Assembly (NCBI RefSeq): GCF_001423845.1
Contig: NZ_LMPM01000001.1
Location: 676,001 to 740,000 of the forward strand
Length of the DNA stretch: 64,000 bases
Origin: Sphingomonas sp. Leaf357
GTDB taxonomy: Bacteria > Pseudomonadota > Alphaproteobacteria > Sphingomonadales > Sphingomonadaceae
Direction of reading: 5' to 3'
In this document: one piece after another, positions 27,001 to 34,891 of the stretch
Layout: each line of letters opens with the position of its first letter
Numbering within the stretch: the stretch's first letter is position 1
Position numbers and translations under genes: made by a program
Notes under the pieces: model-generated
Seen by the model: the letters and a program-made list of their open reading frames with translations, nothing else
What the model was told of the DNA's origin: nothing
Databases searched by the model: none

Positions 27001-27616
27001 GGCGGAACTGGGCAAGGAGGTGGAGATGGCGTTGCCGGCAATGTCCGATGCCGAGCATGTCGTCGCCGATTACCAGATGACGCGCCTGTCGTTGAAGGCG
27101 CACCCGATGTCGTTCCTGCGCCCGATCCTCGATGCGGAGGGCGTGCTGAGTTGCGCCGCGACCTCGGCGAGCAAGAACGGCGCGCAGGTGCGCACGGCGG
27201 GAATCGTGCTGGTCCGGCAGCGCCCGGGCAAGGGCAATGCGATCTTCGTCACGATCGAGGACGAAAGTGGCGTGACCAATATCGTGATGTGGGCGCGGAT
27301 GTTCGAACGGTTCCGGCGCCAGGTGATGGCGTCGCGGCTGATGGAGGTGGAGGGCATCGTGCAGAAGGCCGGCCCGATCGAGGGCAATGTCGTCCACCTG
27401 ATGGCGTCGCGGATCGTGGACCGCACCGATCTGCTCGATCACCTGTCCGATCTCGACAAGGCGAAAATACCCTTGCTGCGCGCGGACGTGTTCGAAAACG
27501 CGCAGCCGTCGCGGTCTCCGGGGGCAAGGCAGGCGACACCGTCAGGCCATAACACGCCGCGCCACGGCCATCCCCGCGACGTGCGGATCATTCCGAAGTC
27601 GCGCGATTTTCATTGA
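24008..27616 (+). CDS. dnaE2: Error-prone DNA polymerase DnaE2 (ImuC)
   Basis: 1202 residues, somewhat longer than the roughly 1030-1150 usual for DnaE2. It has an N-terminal PHP domain (FAELVAATNYSFLRGASH), a C-family polymerase core with catalytic aspartates in PPDIDVDFEHERREEV and ALGLMKVDVLALGML, fingers (AMATFRNVGGMHNFREKL), a helix-hairpin-helix and a C-terminal OB fold. The ending HPRDVRIIPKSRDFH is intact. The start is a GTG overlapping the imuB stop. Oddity: about 30 residues between the fingers and the LRLGLRQITGFK segment come from a palindromic repeat inserted in frame (26628-26714). Known role: lesion bypass in the SOS response. Confidence 0.95.
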   Translation: MTAFAELVAATNYSFLRGASHASDMIGVANALGMTGIGIADRNTVAGVVRAWSALKTAPDKARVALLADKKARGEPETLSDDEWASCEIDLRLIVGARLVFVDGTPDIIAYPATRFGWGRLTRLLTVGNLRAVKGDCILRFADLIDYAQDLLLIALPYSTAQDEATHRDPVDYDYGHPPKPMLRLVEVPPADLEGTLVRLRRVAPDRVWLGAAMPHRGRDARDLVRLNGIAHAARVPLIATNDALYAMPEQRPLHDVLTCIRLGTTIAAAGKRLEANAERHLKHPAEMARLFRDHPQAIAQTQVLLSQIEFDLKHLRYEYPHEPVPEGWEAQAWLEHLVWNAAIERYADYMPPKVIATLAEEFVLISARNYAYYFLTVYDLVRFARAQDPPILCQGRGSAANSAVCFLLGVTSIDPMQHDLLFSRFVSDERDEPPDIDVDFEHERREEVMQYIYRRYGRHRAGIAATVAHYRSRSTVRQVAKALGLSEDIPERMASTVWGSHSGDMEDRRIVEAGFDLANPQIARLRFIMDQILEAPFPRHLSQHVGGFVLTENRLDETVPLHHGAMADRTFIEWDKDDIDALGLMKVDVLALGMLTCIRKSYDLLERHGFGKHTLNVDLDSNDPAVYEMLQKGDSIGVFQVESRAQMNMLPRLRPRNLYDLTVQVAIVRPGPIQGDMVHPYLRRRTGVEKVEYPAPDPKFGPEDELKTLLGNTYGVPLFQEQAMKLAIVAAAFTPSEANQLRRAMATFRNVGGMHNFREKLVGGMMTRGYQQDFAERCYKQIEGFGSYGFPESHALSFARLVYVSSWIKCHHPAVFACALLNSQPMGFYAPAQIVRDAIEHDVVVRAIDVNASCWDSILEIEPQQFEENARASVRAEPVEASSSFATVENGNGPSTGSGRTGIGQGSDHQPALRLGLRQITGFKGDWADTLVRAREGAGPFTSIEGLARRADLPERALRLLADADAFGSIGLDRRDALWEARRTPSAALPLFAAAEAAELGKEVEMALPAMSDAEHVVADYQMTRLSLKAHPMSFLRPILDAEGVLSCAATSASKNGAQVRTAGIVLVRQRPGKGNAIFVTIEDESGVTNIVMWARMFERFRRQVMASRLMEVEGIVQKAGPIEGNVVHLMASRIVDRTDLLDHLSDLDKAKIPLLRADVFENAQPSRSPGARQATPSGHNTPRHGHPRDVRIIPKSRDFH
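26628..26714 (+). repeat. 87-bp palindromic element inserted in frame in dnaE2
   Basis: A left arm of 24 bases beginning CCGTTCGGGCTGAGCC and a right arm ending GGGGCGAACGG form an inverted repeat (21 of 24 positions pair) around a 39-base centre. The element is 87 bases, a multiple of three, and has no stop in the reading frame, giving the Ser/Gly/Glu-rich insert VRAEPVEASSS...GPSTGSGRTG. Such sequences are scattered repeats in sphingomonads. The outer CCGTTCG/CGAACGG ends are shared with the GIY-YIG cassette at 34541-34941. Confidence 0.88.
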
Positions 27617-27627
27617 GGTAGGGGAAG

Positions 27628-27744
27628 GTGGTTCACACGAAGTCGCAAAAGCACGAAAAGAAGTTTGAAAGCTGCGCTTCGCATCACTGCCCGAGGCAAT
27701 CTTCTTATACTTTTTTCGTGCCTTCGTGCCTTCGTGTGAACCAC
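27628..27744. repeat. 117-bp imperfect palindrome between dnaE2 and aguA
   Basis: The left arm (27628-27663, starting GTGGTTCACACGAAG) is the inverted copy, with mismatches, of the right arm (27701-27744, ending TTCGTGTGAACCAC). The right arm has a short tandem repeat CCTTCGTG. It lies between the convergent stops of dnaE2 and aguA, so its transcript would fold into a long hairpin that could end both transcripts or protect their 3' ends. It is unrelated in sequence to the palindrome inside dnaE2. Confidence 0.82.
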
Positions 27745-27780
27745 ACTTCCTTCTAAGGTTCGCTATCGCAGCCGCGAAAC

Positions 27781-28758
27781 TCACGCCGGAATCTGCTGGC
27801 TGATGCAGTGGAAGCTGCCGCCGCCGGTCAGGATATGGTCGGCGTGCAGGCCCACCGCCTCGCGATCTGGGAACAGCGCCTGGATCGCCGCCACCGCCGC
27901 CGCATCGTTCGGTGCGCCATATTGCGGGACCACCACGGTCGCATTGCCGATATAGAAGTTCATGTAGCTCGCCGGCACGATCTCCTCGTCGCGCAGCACG
28001 CGGCCGGGCGACGGGAGCAATACGATCTCGATCCCGTCGTGCATCCCGGCATCGCGCGCGGCGTGCTGATAGACCAGCCAGTTGGGGTCGTTCTCCGCCG
28101 CCTGCGGGATCGCCAGCCTGCCCGGCGCCACGAAGCGCGCGAGATTGTCGACATGCCCGTCGGTATGATCGTGCATCAGTCCTTCGCCGAGCCAGATCAC
28201 CTGCGTAAAGCCGAGATCGGACCGCAACCTCGCCTCGATCTCCGCCCTGGACAGGCCGGGATTGCGATTGTGGTTGAGCAGGCATTGCTCGGTCGTCACG
28301 ACCAAGCCGGTACCGTCGCCGTCGATCGCGCCGCCTTCCAGGATCCAGTCGCAACGTTCGGCATGGATGCGCCGCCGTGCCGCCAGGCGCTGGCCGATGT
28401 CGTCGTCGCCCGGCAGATCGTATTTCCCGCCCCAGCCGTTGAAGCGGAAGTCGCGCGCGGTGCCGTCGCTCAGCACGATCGCGGCGGTATCGCGCAGCCA
28501 GATATCGCCGAAGGGTTCGATCACGACATCGGCGATCCCCTTGGCCATCGCGCCGGCCGCGCCCGCCGCCTCCTCGTCGGCGGCGACCAGGATCACGCGC
28601 TCGCCGCGCCCGTCGGCATGCACCGCGCGGGCAAAGGCGACCACCTCCTCGCGCGCCGGCTCCAGATCGTCGAGCCACAGGTCCGGATGGCTGGGAAAGC
28701 CGATCCATACCGCCTTATGCGGTGCCCATTCCGCCGGCTGCACCAACTGCTTCGTCAT
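27781..28758 (-). CDS. aguA: Agmatine deiminase
   Basis: 325 residues, guanidino-group-modifying (PPAD) fold. Signatures are the N-terminal PAEWAPHKAVWIGFPSH, FGDIWLRDTAAIV, FNGWGGKYDLPGDDDIG, CDWILEGGAIDGDGTG, HTDGHVDNLARF and the C-terminal nucleophile Cys in TGGGSFHCISQQIPA. It converts agmatine to N-carbamoylputrescine, a step of putrescine synthesis from arginine. The next enzyme, N-carbamoylputrescine amidase, is encoded 24 kb away at 52833-53693 rather than next to it. It lies 15 bases after the M28 peptidase gene on the same strand. Confidence 0.94.
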   Translation of the reverse strand: MTKQLVQPAEWAPHKAVWIGFPSHPDLWLDDLEPAREEVVAFARAVHADGRGERVILVAADEEAAGAAGAMAKGIADVVIEPFGDIWLRDTAAIVLSDGTARDFRFNGWGGKYDLPGDDDIGQRLAARRRIHAERCDWILEGGAIDGDGTGLVVTTEQCLLNHNRNPGLSRAEIEARLRSDLGFTQVIWLGEGLMHDHTDGHVDNLARFVAPGRLAIPQAAENDPNWLVYQHAARDAGMHDGIEIVLLPSPGRVLRDEEIVPASYMNFYIGNATVVVPQYGAPNDAAAVAAIQALFPDREAVGLHADHILTGGGSFHCISQQIPA

Positions 28759-28773
28759 CGTCGCTTCGCCCGT

Positions 28774-30423
28774 TTATTTGGCCGCGCCGCGGCTTTCGTC
28801 GCGGATCTTGCGGAATTCCGCGGACGGATACCAGTTCGGCCACGCATCGCCCTGCGCCAAAGCGTGGCCGAGCGCATAATAGACGTTCAGGTCGGAGACC
28901 GCGCCGTCCCAGTTCCACTTCGCGTCATATTCGTCCTGCGGCTTGTGGTAGCGGTTGACGACATAATCCTCGGTCGCCGCCTTGCCCGCCGCCACGCCGC
29001 CGACCACCAGATCCTCGCCGCTCTCGCCGTACAGCATCGGCACGCCCAATTTGGCGAAACTGAAATGGTCGGAGCGGTAATAGGAGCCGCGCTCCGGGTT
29101 CGCCTCCAGCGTGATCACGCGGCCCTCGGCGGCGACCAGCGGCTTGACCAAATCTTCCAGCTCGGACTTGCCCGCGCCGACCAGCACGAAATCCTTCGCC
29201 TTGCCGATCACGTTCAGCCCGTCCATGTTCACGCCGCCAACCGTCTTCGCCAGCGGATAGACCGGGTTTTCGGCATAGAATTTCGATCCCAACAGCCCGG
29301 ATTCCTCCCCCGTCACCGCCAGGAACACTTGGCTGCGCCGGGCCGGCCCGGCCTTCGCGGTCGCCTCGGCCAGCGCGACCAGCCCGGCGACGCCGGTGGC
29401 ATTGTCGACCGCACCATTGCAGATATCGTCGCCCTTCACCGCATCGCAGTGGCCGAGATGGTCCCAGTGCGCGGAATACAGCACGACTTCATCGGGCTTC
29501 GCGGTGCCGGGCAGGATGCCGACGACGTTCTTCGATGCCTGGCGCCGGATCGTGTTGTTCCACGAGACGCTGGCCTTAACGCCCAGCGGCACCGCCTTGA
29601 AGCCCTTGACCGCGGCGGCCTGGGACAGCGCGGCGAAATCCTGCCCGGCGCTGGCGAACAGCGCCTCGGCGATCGGCTTCTGGATCCAGCCCACCGCCTG
29701 GCTCTGGTCCATGTGATTGCCCGGCGTATCCTGCTCCAGTTGCGGCCCGGTCCAGCTCGACTGCACCACGCCCCAGCCATAGGCGGCGGGCTCGGTATCA
29801 TGGACGATGATCGCCGCTGCCGCGCCCTGCCGTGCCGCTTCCTCGAACTTGTAGGTCCAGCGCCCGTAATACGTCATCGCGCGGCCACCGAACGGCCCGT
29901 CCAGGGTCATCGTGCGCCAATCCGGATCGTTTATAAGGATGACCACCGTCTTGCCCTTCACGTCCACCCCGGCATAGTCGTTCCAGCCGCGCTCCGGCGC
30001 GTTGATGCCGTATCCGACGAACACGACTGCGCTGTCCTTGATCGCGACCTTCGGCACCACGCGGTACGTCGCGATGACCAGATCCTTGCGGTACGCGGCG
30101 GTCACCGGCGTCTTGCCGCCGGTGAAGGTGAGCGGTGCAACATCGGTCGCGTTGATCTCGACCAGCGGCACGTTCTGGAACCAGCTGCCCTGATTGCCCG
30201 GTTTCAGCCCCGCCTGCTTGAAGCGCTCGACGATATAGGCGGTCGTCTTGTCCTCCGCCGGCGTGGTCGGCTTGCGACCTTCATACGCATCGGAAGACAG
30301 CGTCTGAGTGACGGTCTTCAGGGTTTCGACCGAGATTGCGGGTTTAGCTGCCGTCTGCGCAAGTAGCGGAGCGGTGGCGAACGAGGAACTGGCGACCAGC
30401 AGAATTGCGAGGATTTTACGCAT
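28774..30423 (-). CDS. Secreted M28 zinc aminopeptidase
   Basis: 549 residues with a signal peptide (MRKILAILLVASSSFATAPLLAQ). A PA domain inserts around 130-250. The M28 catalytic domain carries the metal ligands in YSAHWDHLG (His), NGAVDNATGVAG (Asp), TGEESGLLGS (Glu-Glu), NMDGLNV (Asp) and YYRSDHFSFAKLGVP (His). Such enzymes release N-terminal residues from peptides in the periplasm or outside the cell. The start is the ATG just before the signal peptide; a longer reading frame upstream lacks export features. It probably shares a transcript with aguA. Confidence 0.9.
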   Translation of the reverse strand: MRKILAILLVASSSFATAPLLAQTAAKPAISVETLKTVTQTLSSDAYEGRKPTTPAEDKTTAYIVERFKQAGLKPGNQGSWFQNVPLVEINATDVAPLTFTGGKTPVTAAYRKDLVIATYRVVPKVAIKDSAVVFVGYGINAPERGWNDYAGVDVKGKTVVILINDPDWRTMTLDGPFGGRAMTYYGRWTYKFEEAARQGAAAAIIVHDTEPAAYGWGVVQSSWTGPQLEQDTPGNHMDQSQAVGWIQKPIAEALFASAGQDFAALSQAAAVKGFKAVPLGVKASVSWNNTIRRQASKNVVGILPGTAKPDEVVLYSAHWDHLGHCDAVKGDDICNGAVDNATGVAGLVALAEATAKAGPARRSQVFLAVTGEESGLLGSKFYAENPVYPLAKTVGGVNMDGLNVIGKAKDFVLVGAGKSELEDLVKPLVAAEGRVITLEANPERGSYYRSDHFSFAKLGVPMLYGESGEDLVVGGVAAGKAATEDYVVNRYHKPQDEYDAKWNWDGAVSDLNVYYALGHALAQGDAWPNWYPSAEFRKIRDESRGAAK

Positions 30424-30562
30424 GATCAACTCCGGCATGGCGGGACGTACCGGCGGTTTGGCAGCGCGCATCGGTCGACGCAAGACTCGGCGCGCGATGT
30501 GGCCGGGCTATTGCGTCCCCCCACGTCTGATCTATCGTCCTTGCTCTCGTGATGGGGGTTTC

Positions 30563-32557
30563 ATGCTACAATCAAAGCGCATTGCGCACGTTCTTCTAAC
30601 GGCGGGCGCGGCCATAACTCTGTCGGGCAATGCGGCACCGGACGTGACGTTCGACGCCGCTGCCGCCTTTGGCGCGCGCGAAGGGGTGTCGCAGATGAGC
30701 CTGTCGCCAGATGGCACGCACATCGCGATGATCTCGCCGACCAAGGGCAAGGGCTCGGTCCTGCTGATCGCGGATCTGGTGAAAGGCGGCAAGCCGGTTC
30801 CGATCCTGCGATCGAGCGGTGAGCCGGATCGGCTGACAGGATGCAACTGGACCAGCAATGTCCGGCTGATCTGCAGCATCTACCTCATCGACCGCGGAAC
30901 ACAGACCCTGGCGTTCACGCGTCTTGTATCGATCGGCAGTGATGGTCGGGACCAGCGTCAGATGAGCGCCCGCACCAACAGCCGATCGCTGGGCATCTTG
31001 CAGGATGGCGGCAGCATTATCGATTGGCTGCCGGACGATCCGACCGGCAAGGTTCTGATGACCCGCCAGTTCATCCCCGAATCCTCGCTGGGAACGCATA
31101 TCAGCAGTTCGGACGAGGGGCTGGGCGTGGAGATGGTCGATCCCGCCGGGACGCAACGCCGCGTCGTCGTGCCGCCACGCTTCTCGGCCGTGGAATATAT
31201 CACGGACGGTCACGGCACCGTGCGCATGATGGGGCTGCAACCACGCGACAATTCGGGATATCTGAGCAGCGCGATCAACTATCTTTATAGTCTGCCGGCA
31301 GCCAATGAATGGAAGCCGTTCGGCACATTGAACATCGCCAGCAACAATGGCAGCGGGTTCAACCCCTATGCCGTCGATCGCTATCTCAACATCGCATACG
31401 GTTTCGATCGGCTGGATGGGCGAAATGCTTTGTACAGCGTGGCGCTGGACGGCAGTCTGAAACGGCAACTCGTGTTCGCGCGGCCGGACGTCGACGTCTC
31501 GGGCCTCATCCGCGTCGGGCGGCAGAACCGGGTCGTCGGTGCCTCGTTCGTAACGGACCGACGGGAAAGCGAATTCTTCGATCCCGCGCTGCGCAAGCTG
31601 CGCGTCTCGCTCGGCAAGGCGTTGCCCGGCCAGCCGCTCGTCACGTTCCTCGACGCGAGCGCGGATGAGGGCACGCTACTCATGTTCGCGGGCAGCGACA
31701 TGAATGCCGGTCGCTATTACGTCTATCACAAGGCGACCAAGCAGCTTGAGGAAGTGTTGTCCGCGCGCCCGCAGCTCGATTCCGTCACGTTGTCGCAGGT
31801 CAAGTCGATCACTTTTCCGGCTGCCGACGGCACGCTGATTCCGGCCTATCTGACATTGCCGCCCGGCAGTGACAGCAAGAATATTCCCGCGATCGTAATG
31901 CCGCATGGCGGACCAGGGGCGCGTGACGAATGGGGCTTCGATTGGCTGTCGCAATTTTTCGCCAATCGCGGCTACGCCGTACTGCAACCCAATTACCGCG
32001 GCTCGACCGGCTACGGCGATGCTTGGTTCCAGAAGAACGGTTTTCAATCCTGGCGAGCCGCGATCGGTGATGTCAACGATGCCGGCCGCTGGTTGAGGTC
32101 CCAAGGCATCGCCGCACCGGGCAAGCTGGCGATCGTAGGCTGGTCGTATGGCGGATATGCCGCGCTGCAGTCGTCCGTTCTGGATCCCGATCTATTCAAG
32201 GCGATCGTCGCGATCGCTCCTGTCACCGATCTCGAAATGCTGCGGACAGAAGCGAACGGCTATACCAACTTCAAGCTGGTCGACGCATTCATTGGCAAGG
32301 GTGCGCATGTCGTACAGGGATCGCCGGCACGTAATGCGGGGCAGATCAAAGCCCCTGTACTGATGTTCCACGGCGATCTCGACAGAAACGTTGGTGTCGA
32401 GGAATCCCGCTACATGGCGGACAAGTTGAAGGATGCCGGACGGAAAGTGGACTATGTCGAGTTCAAAGGACTCGATCACTATCTCGACGACGATACTGTC
32501 CGAACCGAGATGCTTGCCAAGTCGGACGCGTTCCTGCGAACGTCCTTGGGACTTTGA
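30563..32557 (+). CDS. S9 family (acylaminoacyl-peptidase-like) serine peptidase
   Basis: 664 residues with a signal peptide (HVLLTAGAAITLSGNAA). An N-terminal beta-propeller (about 30-400: GVSQMSLSPDGTHIAMISP) is followed by an alpha/beta-hydrolase domain with oxyanion motif PAIVMPHGGPGARDEWGFD, nucleophile GWSYGGYAALQS, Asp in HGDLDRNVGVEES and His in FKGLDHYLDD. It cleaves short peptides, probably in the periplasm. GGGGG precedes the chosen ATG. It is divergent from the M28 gene, so the two peptidases share an upstream region. Confidence 0.88.
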   Translation: MLQSKRIAHVLLTAGAAITLSGNAAPDVTFDAAAAFGAREGVSQMSLSPDGTHIAMISPTKGKGSVLLIADLVKGGKPVPILRSSGEPDRLTGCNWTSNVRLICSIYLIDRGTQTLAFTRLVSIGSDGRDQRQMSARTNSRSLGILQDGGSIIDWLPDDPTGKVLMTRQFIPESSLGTHISSSDEGLGVEMVDPAGTQRRVVVPPRFSAVEYITDGHGTVRMMGLQPRDNSGYLSSAINYLYSLPAANEWKPFGTLNIASNNGSGFNPYAVDRYLNIAYGFDRLDGRNALYSVALDGSLKRQLVFARPDVDVSGLIRVGRQNRVVGASFVTDRRESEFFDPALRKLRVSLGKALPGQPLVTFLDASADEGTLLMFAGSDMNAGRYYVYHKATKQLEEVLSARPQLDSVTLSQVKSITFPAADGTLIPAYLTLPPGSDSKNIPAIVMPHGGPGARDEWGFDWLSQFFANRGYAVLQPNYRGSTGYGDAWFQKNGFQSWRAAIGDVNDAGRWLRSQGIAAPGKLAIVGWSYGGYAALQSSVLDPDLFKAIVAIAPVTDLEMLRTEANGYTNFKLVDAFIGKGAHVVQGSPARNAGQIKAPVLMFHGDLDRNVGVEESRYMADKLKDAGRKVDYVEFKGLDHYLDDDTVRTEMLAKSDAFLRTSLGL

Positions 32558-32564
32558 TACGCGA

Positions 32565-32595
32565 AAAGGGCGGTCCGTCGCCGGGCCCGCCCTTT
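32565..32595. terminator. Rho-independent terminator between S9 peptidase and rpsD
   Basis: Stem AAAGGGCGG (32565-32573) with CCGCCCTTT (32587-32595) and a 13-base loop, starting seven bases after the S9 stop. The T-rich continuation (CGTTCTGTCT) suits the plus strand, and the A-run on the other side suits rpsD from the opposite strand. Confidence 0.78.
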
Positions 32596-32648
32596 CGTTC
32601 TGTCTGCCGCCATCGCGTAGCGACGATCGATTGTGATCCGCCCGGCGT

Positions 32649-33263
32649 TTAGCGCGAGTAGAATTCGACGACCAGGTTCGGTTCCATCTTCACCGGATAG
32701 GGCACCTCGTCGAGCGTCGGCACGCGGGTGAAAGTCACCTTCGCATTGCCGTCCGGTGCGACGTAATCGGGGATTTCGCGCTCGGCCAGGCTCTGCGCTT
32801 CCATCACCAGGGCCATTTCCTTGGCCTTGCTGCCCAACGTGATTTCCATGCCCGGAAAGCAGCGGCGCGACGCGATGTTGCACTTCACGCCATTGACGCG
32901 GATGTGGCCGTGCGAAACGAGCTGGCGCGCGGCGAACACGGTCGGCGCGAACTTCGCGCGATACACGATCATGTCCAGGCGCTGTTCGAGCAGGCCGATC
33001 AGATTCTGGCCGGTGTCGCCCTTCATGCGCGCGGCTTCGGTGTAGCAGGCGCGGAACTGCTTCTCGGTCACGTCGCCGTAGTAGCCCTTGAGCTTCTGCT
33101 TGGCGCGCAGCTGGATACCGAAATCGCTGACCTTGCCCTTGCGGCGCTGGCCGTGCTGGCCGGGGCCGTATTCGCGCTTGTTCACCGGGGACTTCGGACG
33201 GCCCCAGATGTTCTCGCCCATACGGCGATCGAGCTTGTACTTTGCGGATGAACGCTTCGACAT
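32649..33263 (-). CDS. rpsD: 30S ribosomal protein S4
   Basis: 204 residues, standard for bacterial S4. The N-terminus [20 protein letters not shown] fits alphaproteobacterial S4. The S4 RNA-binding domain is seen in [34 protein letters not shown], and the ending ends with VEFYSR. S4 nucleates 30S assembly and binds 16S rRNA. It stands apart from other ribosomal genes here, as in many Alphaproteobacteria. The 216-base gap to the divergent chorismate mutase gene holds its promoter. Confidence 0.97.
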   Translation of the reverse strand: MSKRSSAKYKLDRRMGENIWGRPKSPVNKREYGPGQHGQRRKGKVSDFGIQLRAKQKLKGYYGDVTEKQFRACYTEAARMKGDTGQNLIGLLEQRLDMIVYRAKFAPTVFAARQLVSHGHIRVNGVKCNIASRRCFPGMEITLGSKAKEMALVMEAQSLAEREIPDYVAPDGNAKVTFTRVPTLDEVPYPVKMEPNLVVEFYSR

Positions 33264-33479
33264 GATACTTACCTTGCAATTGCCAACAACAAGACCGGCT
33301 TCGCGTGTTACGGCTAGGCTGATCGATACCCGGTCATCGCTCTGGCCGATCCTTCAGGATCGGGTCAGGGCCGCCGCTTCACCGGGGTGCGGGGCCATTT
33401 GCGAAGGCGGGCGGTTAGCCGCGCAGGGCCGACGAGTCAAGCTGGACAGTCGCGTACGGCTCGGACAAGAGCGCAATCC

Positions 33480-33785
33480 ATGAGCGATACGATTTTGACG
33501 GGCCCCGATTGCAGCACCATGGCGGAGGTCCGGGCTGGCGTGGATCAGGTGGACCGCGACCTGATCGCGCTGCTGGCCCGGCGCTTCGCGTACATGGACG
33601 CCGCGGCGCGGATTAAGCCGGAGCGCGGCGCCGTGCGGGACGAAGGGCGCAAGGCGCAGGTGATCTCCAACGCGATCACCGCAGCGCAGGCGGCGGGTTT
33701 GCCGGCGGATGCGATCGCAGATCTGTGGGATCTGCTGGTCGAGGCGTCGATTGCCTATGAGCTGGCCGCGTTCGACCGGCGCTAG
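33480..33785 (+). CDS. Chorismate mutase, AroQ type
   Basis: 101 residues, all-helical AroQ fold: VDQVDRDLIALLARRFAYMDAAARIKPE, with the Arg/Lys residues that bind chorismate, then DEGRKAQVISNAITAAQAAG and a C-terminal helix. It converts chorismate to prephenate for Phe/Tyr synthesis; a PchB-like isochorismate-pyruvate lyase is the alternative and is not separable by eye. The start is the ATG right before the domain. Its stop shares the palindrome CTAG with the stop of the convergent trmJ gene. Confidence 0.82.
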   Translation: MSDTILTGPDCSTMAEVRAGVDQVDRDLIALLARRFAYMDAAARIKPERGAVRDEGRKAQVISNAITAAQAAGLPADAIADLWDLLVEASIAYELAAFDRR

Positions 33786-34528
33786 GCAGGGTCTTTCGGT
33801 CCCTTCTTGCCCGACAGCGCGCTGAGCACGCCGCGAAAGGTGCGCACCTCCTGGCTCGACCAGCCGGGCTTGGTCAGCAACGTGCGCAAGGTACGCTTCG
33901 TCACCGGGGTACGCGCGGGCGGGTAGAAGAAGTGTGCCGCCTCCAGCATCGCGTCGAGTTGCGCGATCATGCCGTCCAGCTCTTCCTGCGGCGCGGGTTC
34001 GGGCAGGTCGGTTTCGGGCGGGGAGGCGAGGCCAATGCCCTTCGACCATTCGTAGGCGACCAGGATCACTGCCTGGGCCAGGTTCAAGGACCCGAATTCG
34101 GCGTTGATCGGCACGGTGATGATCTCGCGGGCGAGCGCGACGTCGTCGGTTTCCAAGCCCGAGCGCTCCGGGCCGAACAGGATCGCCGTGCGGCCGGGCG
34201 CGGCGTGGATCGCCCCTGCCGCCCGTTCGGGGGTGACGACTGGCTTGGTCACGCCGCGCTTGCGCACCGTCGTCGCGTAGACATGCGGACAATCGGCGAC
34301 CGCTTCGGCTACGCTCGCATAGACCTGCGCCCGTTCCAGCACCACATCCGCGCCGCTCGCGGCCGGCCCGGCGGAGGGGTTGGGCCAGCCGTCGCGCGGG
34401 GCGACCAAACGCAACTCGGTGAGCCCGAAATTGAGCATGGCGCGCGCGGCCTTGCCGATATTCTCGCCGAGTTGCGGGCGGACCAGTACGATGACGGGGG
34501 GCGGGGCGAGGTCTGCTGGTGTCGCCAT
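33782..34528 (-). CDS. trmJ: SpoU-family tRNA 2'-O-methyltransferase (TrmJ-like)
   Basis: About 248 residues, SPOUT fold. Signatures are VIVLVRPQLGENIGKAARAM (motif 1 Asn-Ile-Gly), ILFGPERSGLETDDVALAREI (motif 2) and FGSLNLAQAVILVAYEWSK (motif 3), matching TrmJ, which methylates ribose 32 of tRNA. The ATG at 34528 has a strong GGGGAA site and is taken as the true start. The frame stays open upstream through an inverted-repeat arm into the GIY-YIG gene, so an automated caller would probably report a single 365-residue fusion (33782-34879). Confidence 0.85.
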   Translation of the reverse strand: MATPADLAPPPVIVLVRPQLGENIGKAARAMLNFGLTELRLVAPRDGWPNPSAGPAASGADVVLERAQVYASVAEAVADCPHVYATTVRKRGVTKPVVTPERAAGAIHAAPGRTAILFGPERSGLETDDVALAREIITVPINAEFGSLNLAQAVILVAYEWSKGIGLASPPETDLPEPAPQEELDGMIAQLDAMLEAAHFFYPPARTPVTKRTLRTLLTKPGWSSQEVRTFRGVLSALSGKKGPKDPA

Positions 34529-34879
34529 TTGATTCCCCACCCGTTCGTCTCGAGTAGGTGTCGAGCTTGTCGAGACGCCGTATCGAGAGACAGGAGCCGT
34601 CGGCGGTTTCCTTGCTGCTGCGGACAGTGCTGCCCAATCGCCTCGAAACAGCGCTTCCTTCTTTTTACGCGACCAGTCCTTGACCTGATGCTCCGTTTCC
34701 AAGGCCTCAATTCGCGAACCGAAATCCTGCGACCACATTAAAATTACGGGCCGGCGAGATTGCGTATACCCCTCGATCTCGCCAGCCTGATGCTGGCCGA
34801 TCCGGCGTTCGAGATTGTCCGTGTGGCCGGTATAATAGCTGCCGTCGCTGCAGCGGAGGATGTAAGTCCAGAAGGTCAT
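34529..34879 (-). CDS. GIY-YIG nuclease (UPF0213-like), open in frame into trmJ
   Basis: A compact GIY-YIG domain of about 90 residues: the YIL...YYTG pair in TYILRCSDGSYYTGHTDNLE, a basic helix RRIGQHQ, and the conserved VKDWSRKKKEALFRGDWAAL end. This family cleaves DNA with one catalytic metal; natural roles of the small UPF0213-like forms are poorly known. After the domain the frame enters a 50-bp repeat arm with no stop (encoding SRYGVSTSSTPTRDERVG) and continues into trmJ. The ATG lies 12 bases inside the other repeat arm. The ribosome-binding site is weak. The gene is the only cargo of the inverted-repeat cassette at 34541-34941. Confidence 0.78.
34541..34590 (+). repeat. Left 50-bp terminal inverted repeat of the GIY-YIG cassette
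   Basis: Begins CCGTTCGTCTCGAGTAGG and ends TATCGAGAGA. It contains an internal stem GTCTCGA (34547-34553) with TCGAGAC (34570-34576). On the minus strand it is translated as part of the open frame joining the GIY-YIG gene to trmJ. Confidence 0.9.
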
Positions 34880-34891
34880 GCGCCGGCCCTA

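Noticed and set aside
23948..27442. An open frame of over 1,100 codons on the minus strand opposite dnaE2
   Set aside because: It is antisense to a complete dnaE2 with all motifs. In high-GC DNA such long antisense frames are common. It is Arg/His/Asp-rich, has no domain and no ribosome-binding site.
24008..27616. dnaE2 as a pseudogene because of the inserted repeat
   Set aside because: The insertion is in frame, the polymerase and OB motifs and the normal C-terminal end are all intact.
27542..28708. Minus-strand frame reading from the palindrome into aguA in the wrong frame (GSHEGTKARKK...)
   Set aside because: It is translation of the 27628-27744 repeat joined to a shadow of aguA; the true aguA frame has its own start and stop.
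27808..30366. Plus-strand open frame of 852 codons opposite aguA and the M28 peptidase
   Set aside because: Same composition artefact; it spans two real genes with full catalytic motifs on the other strand.
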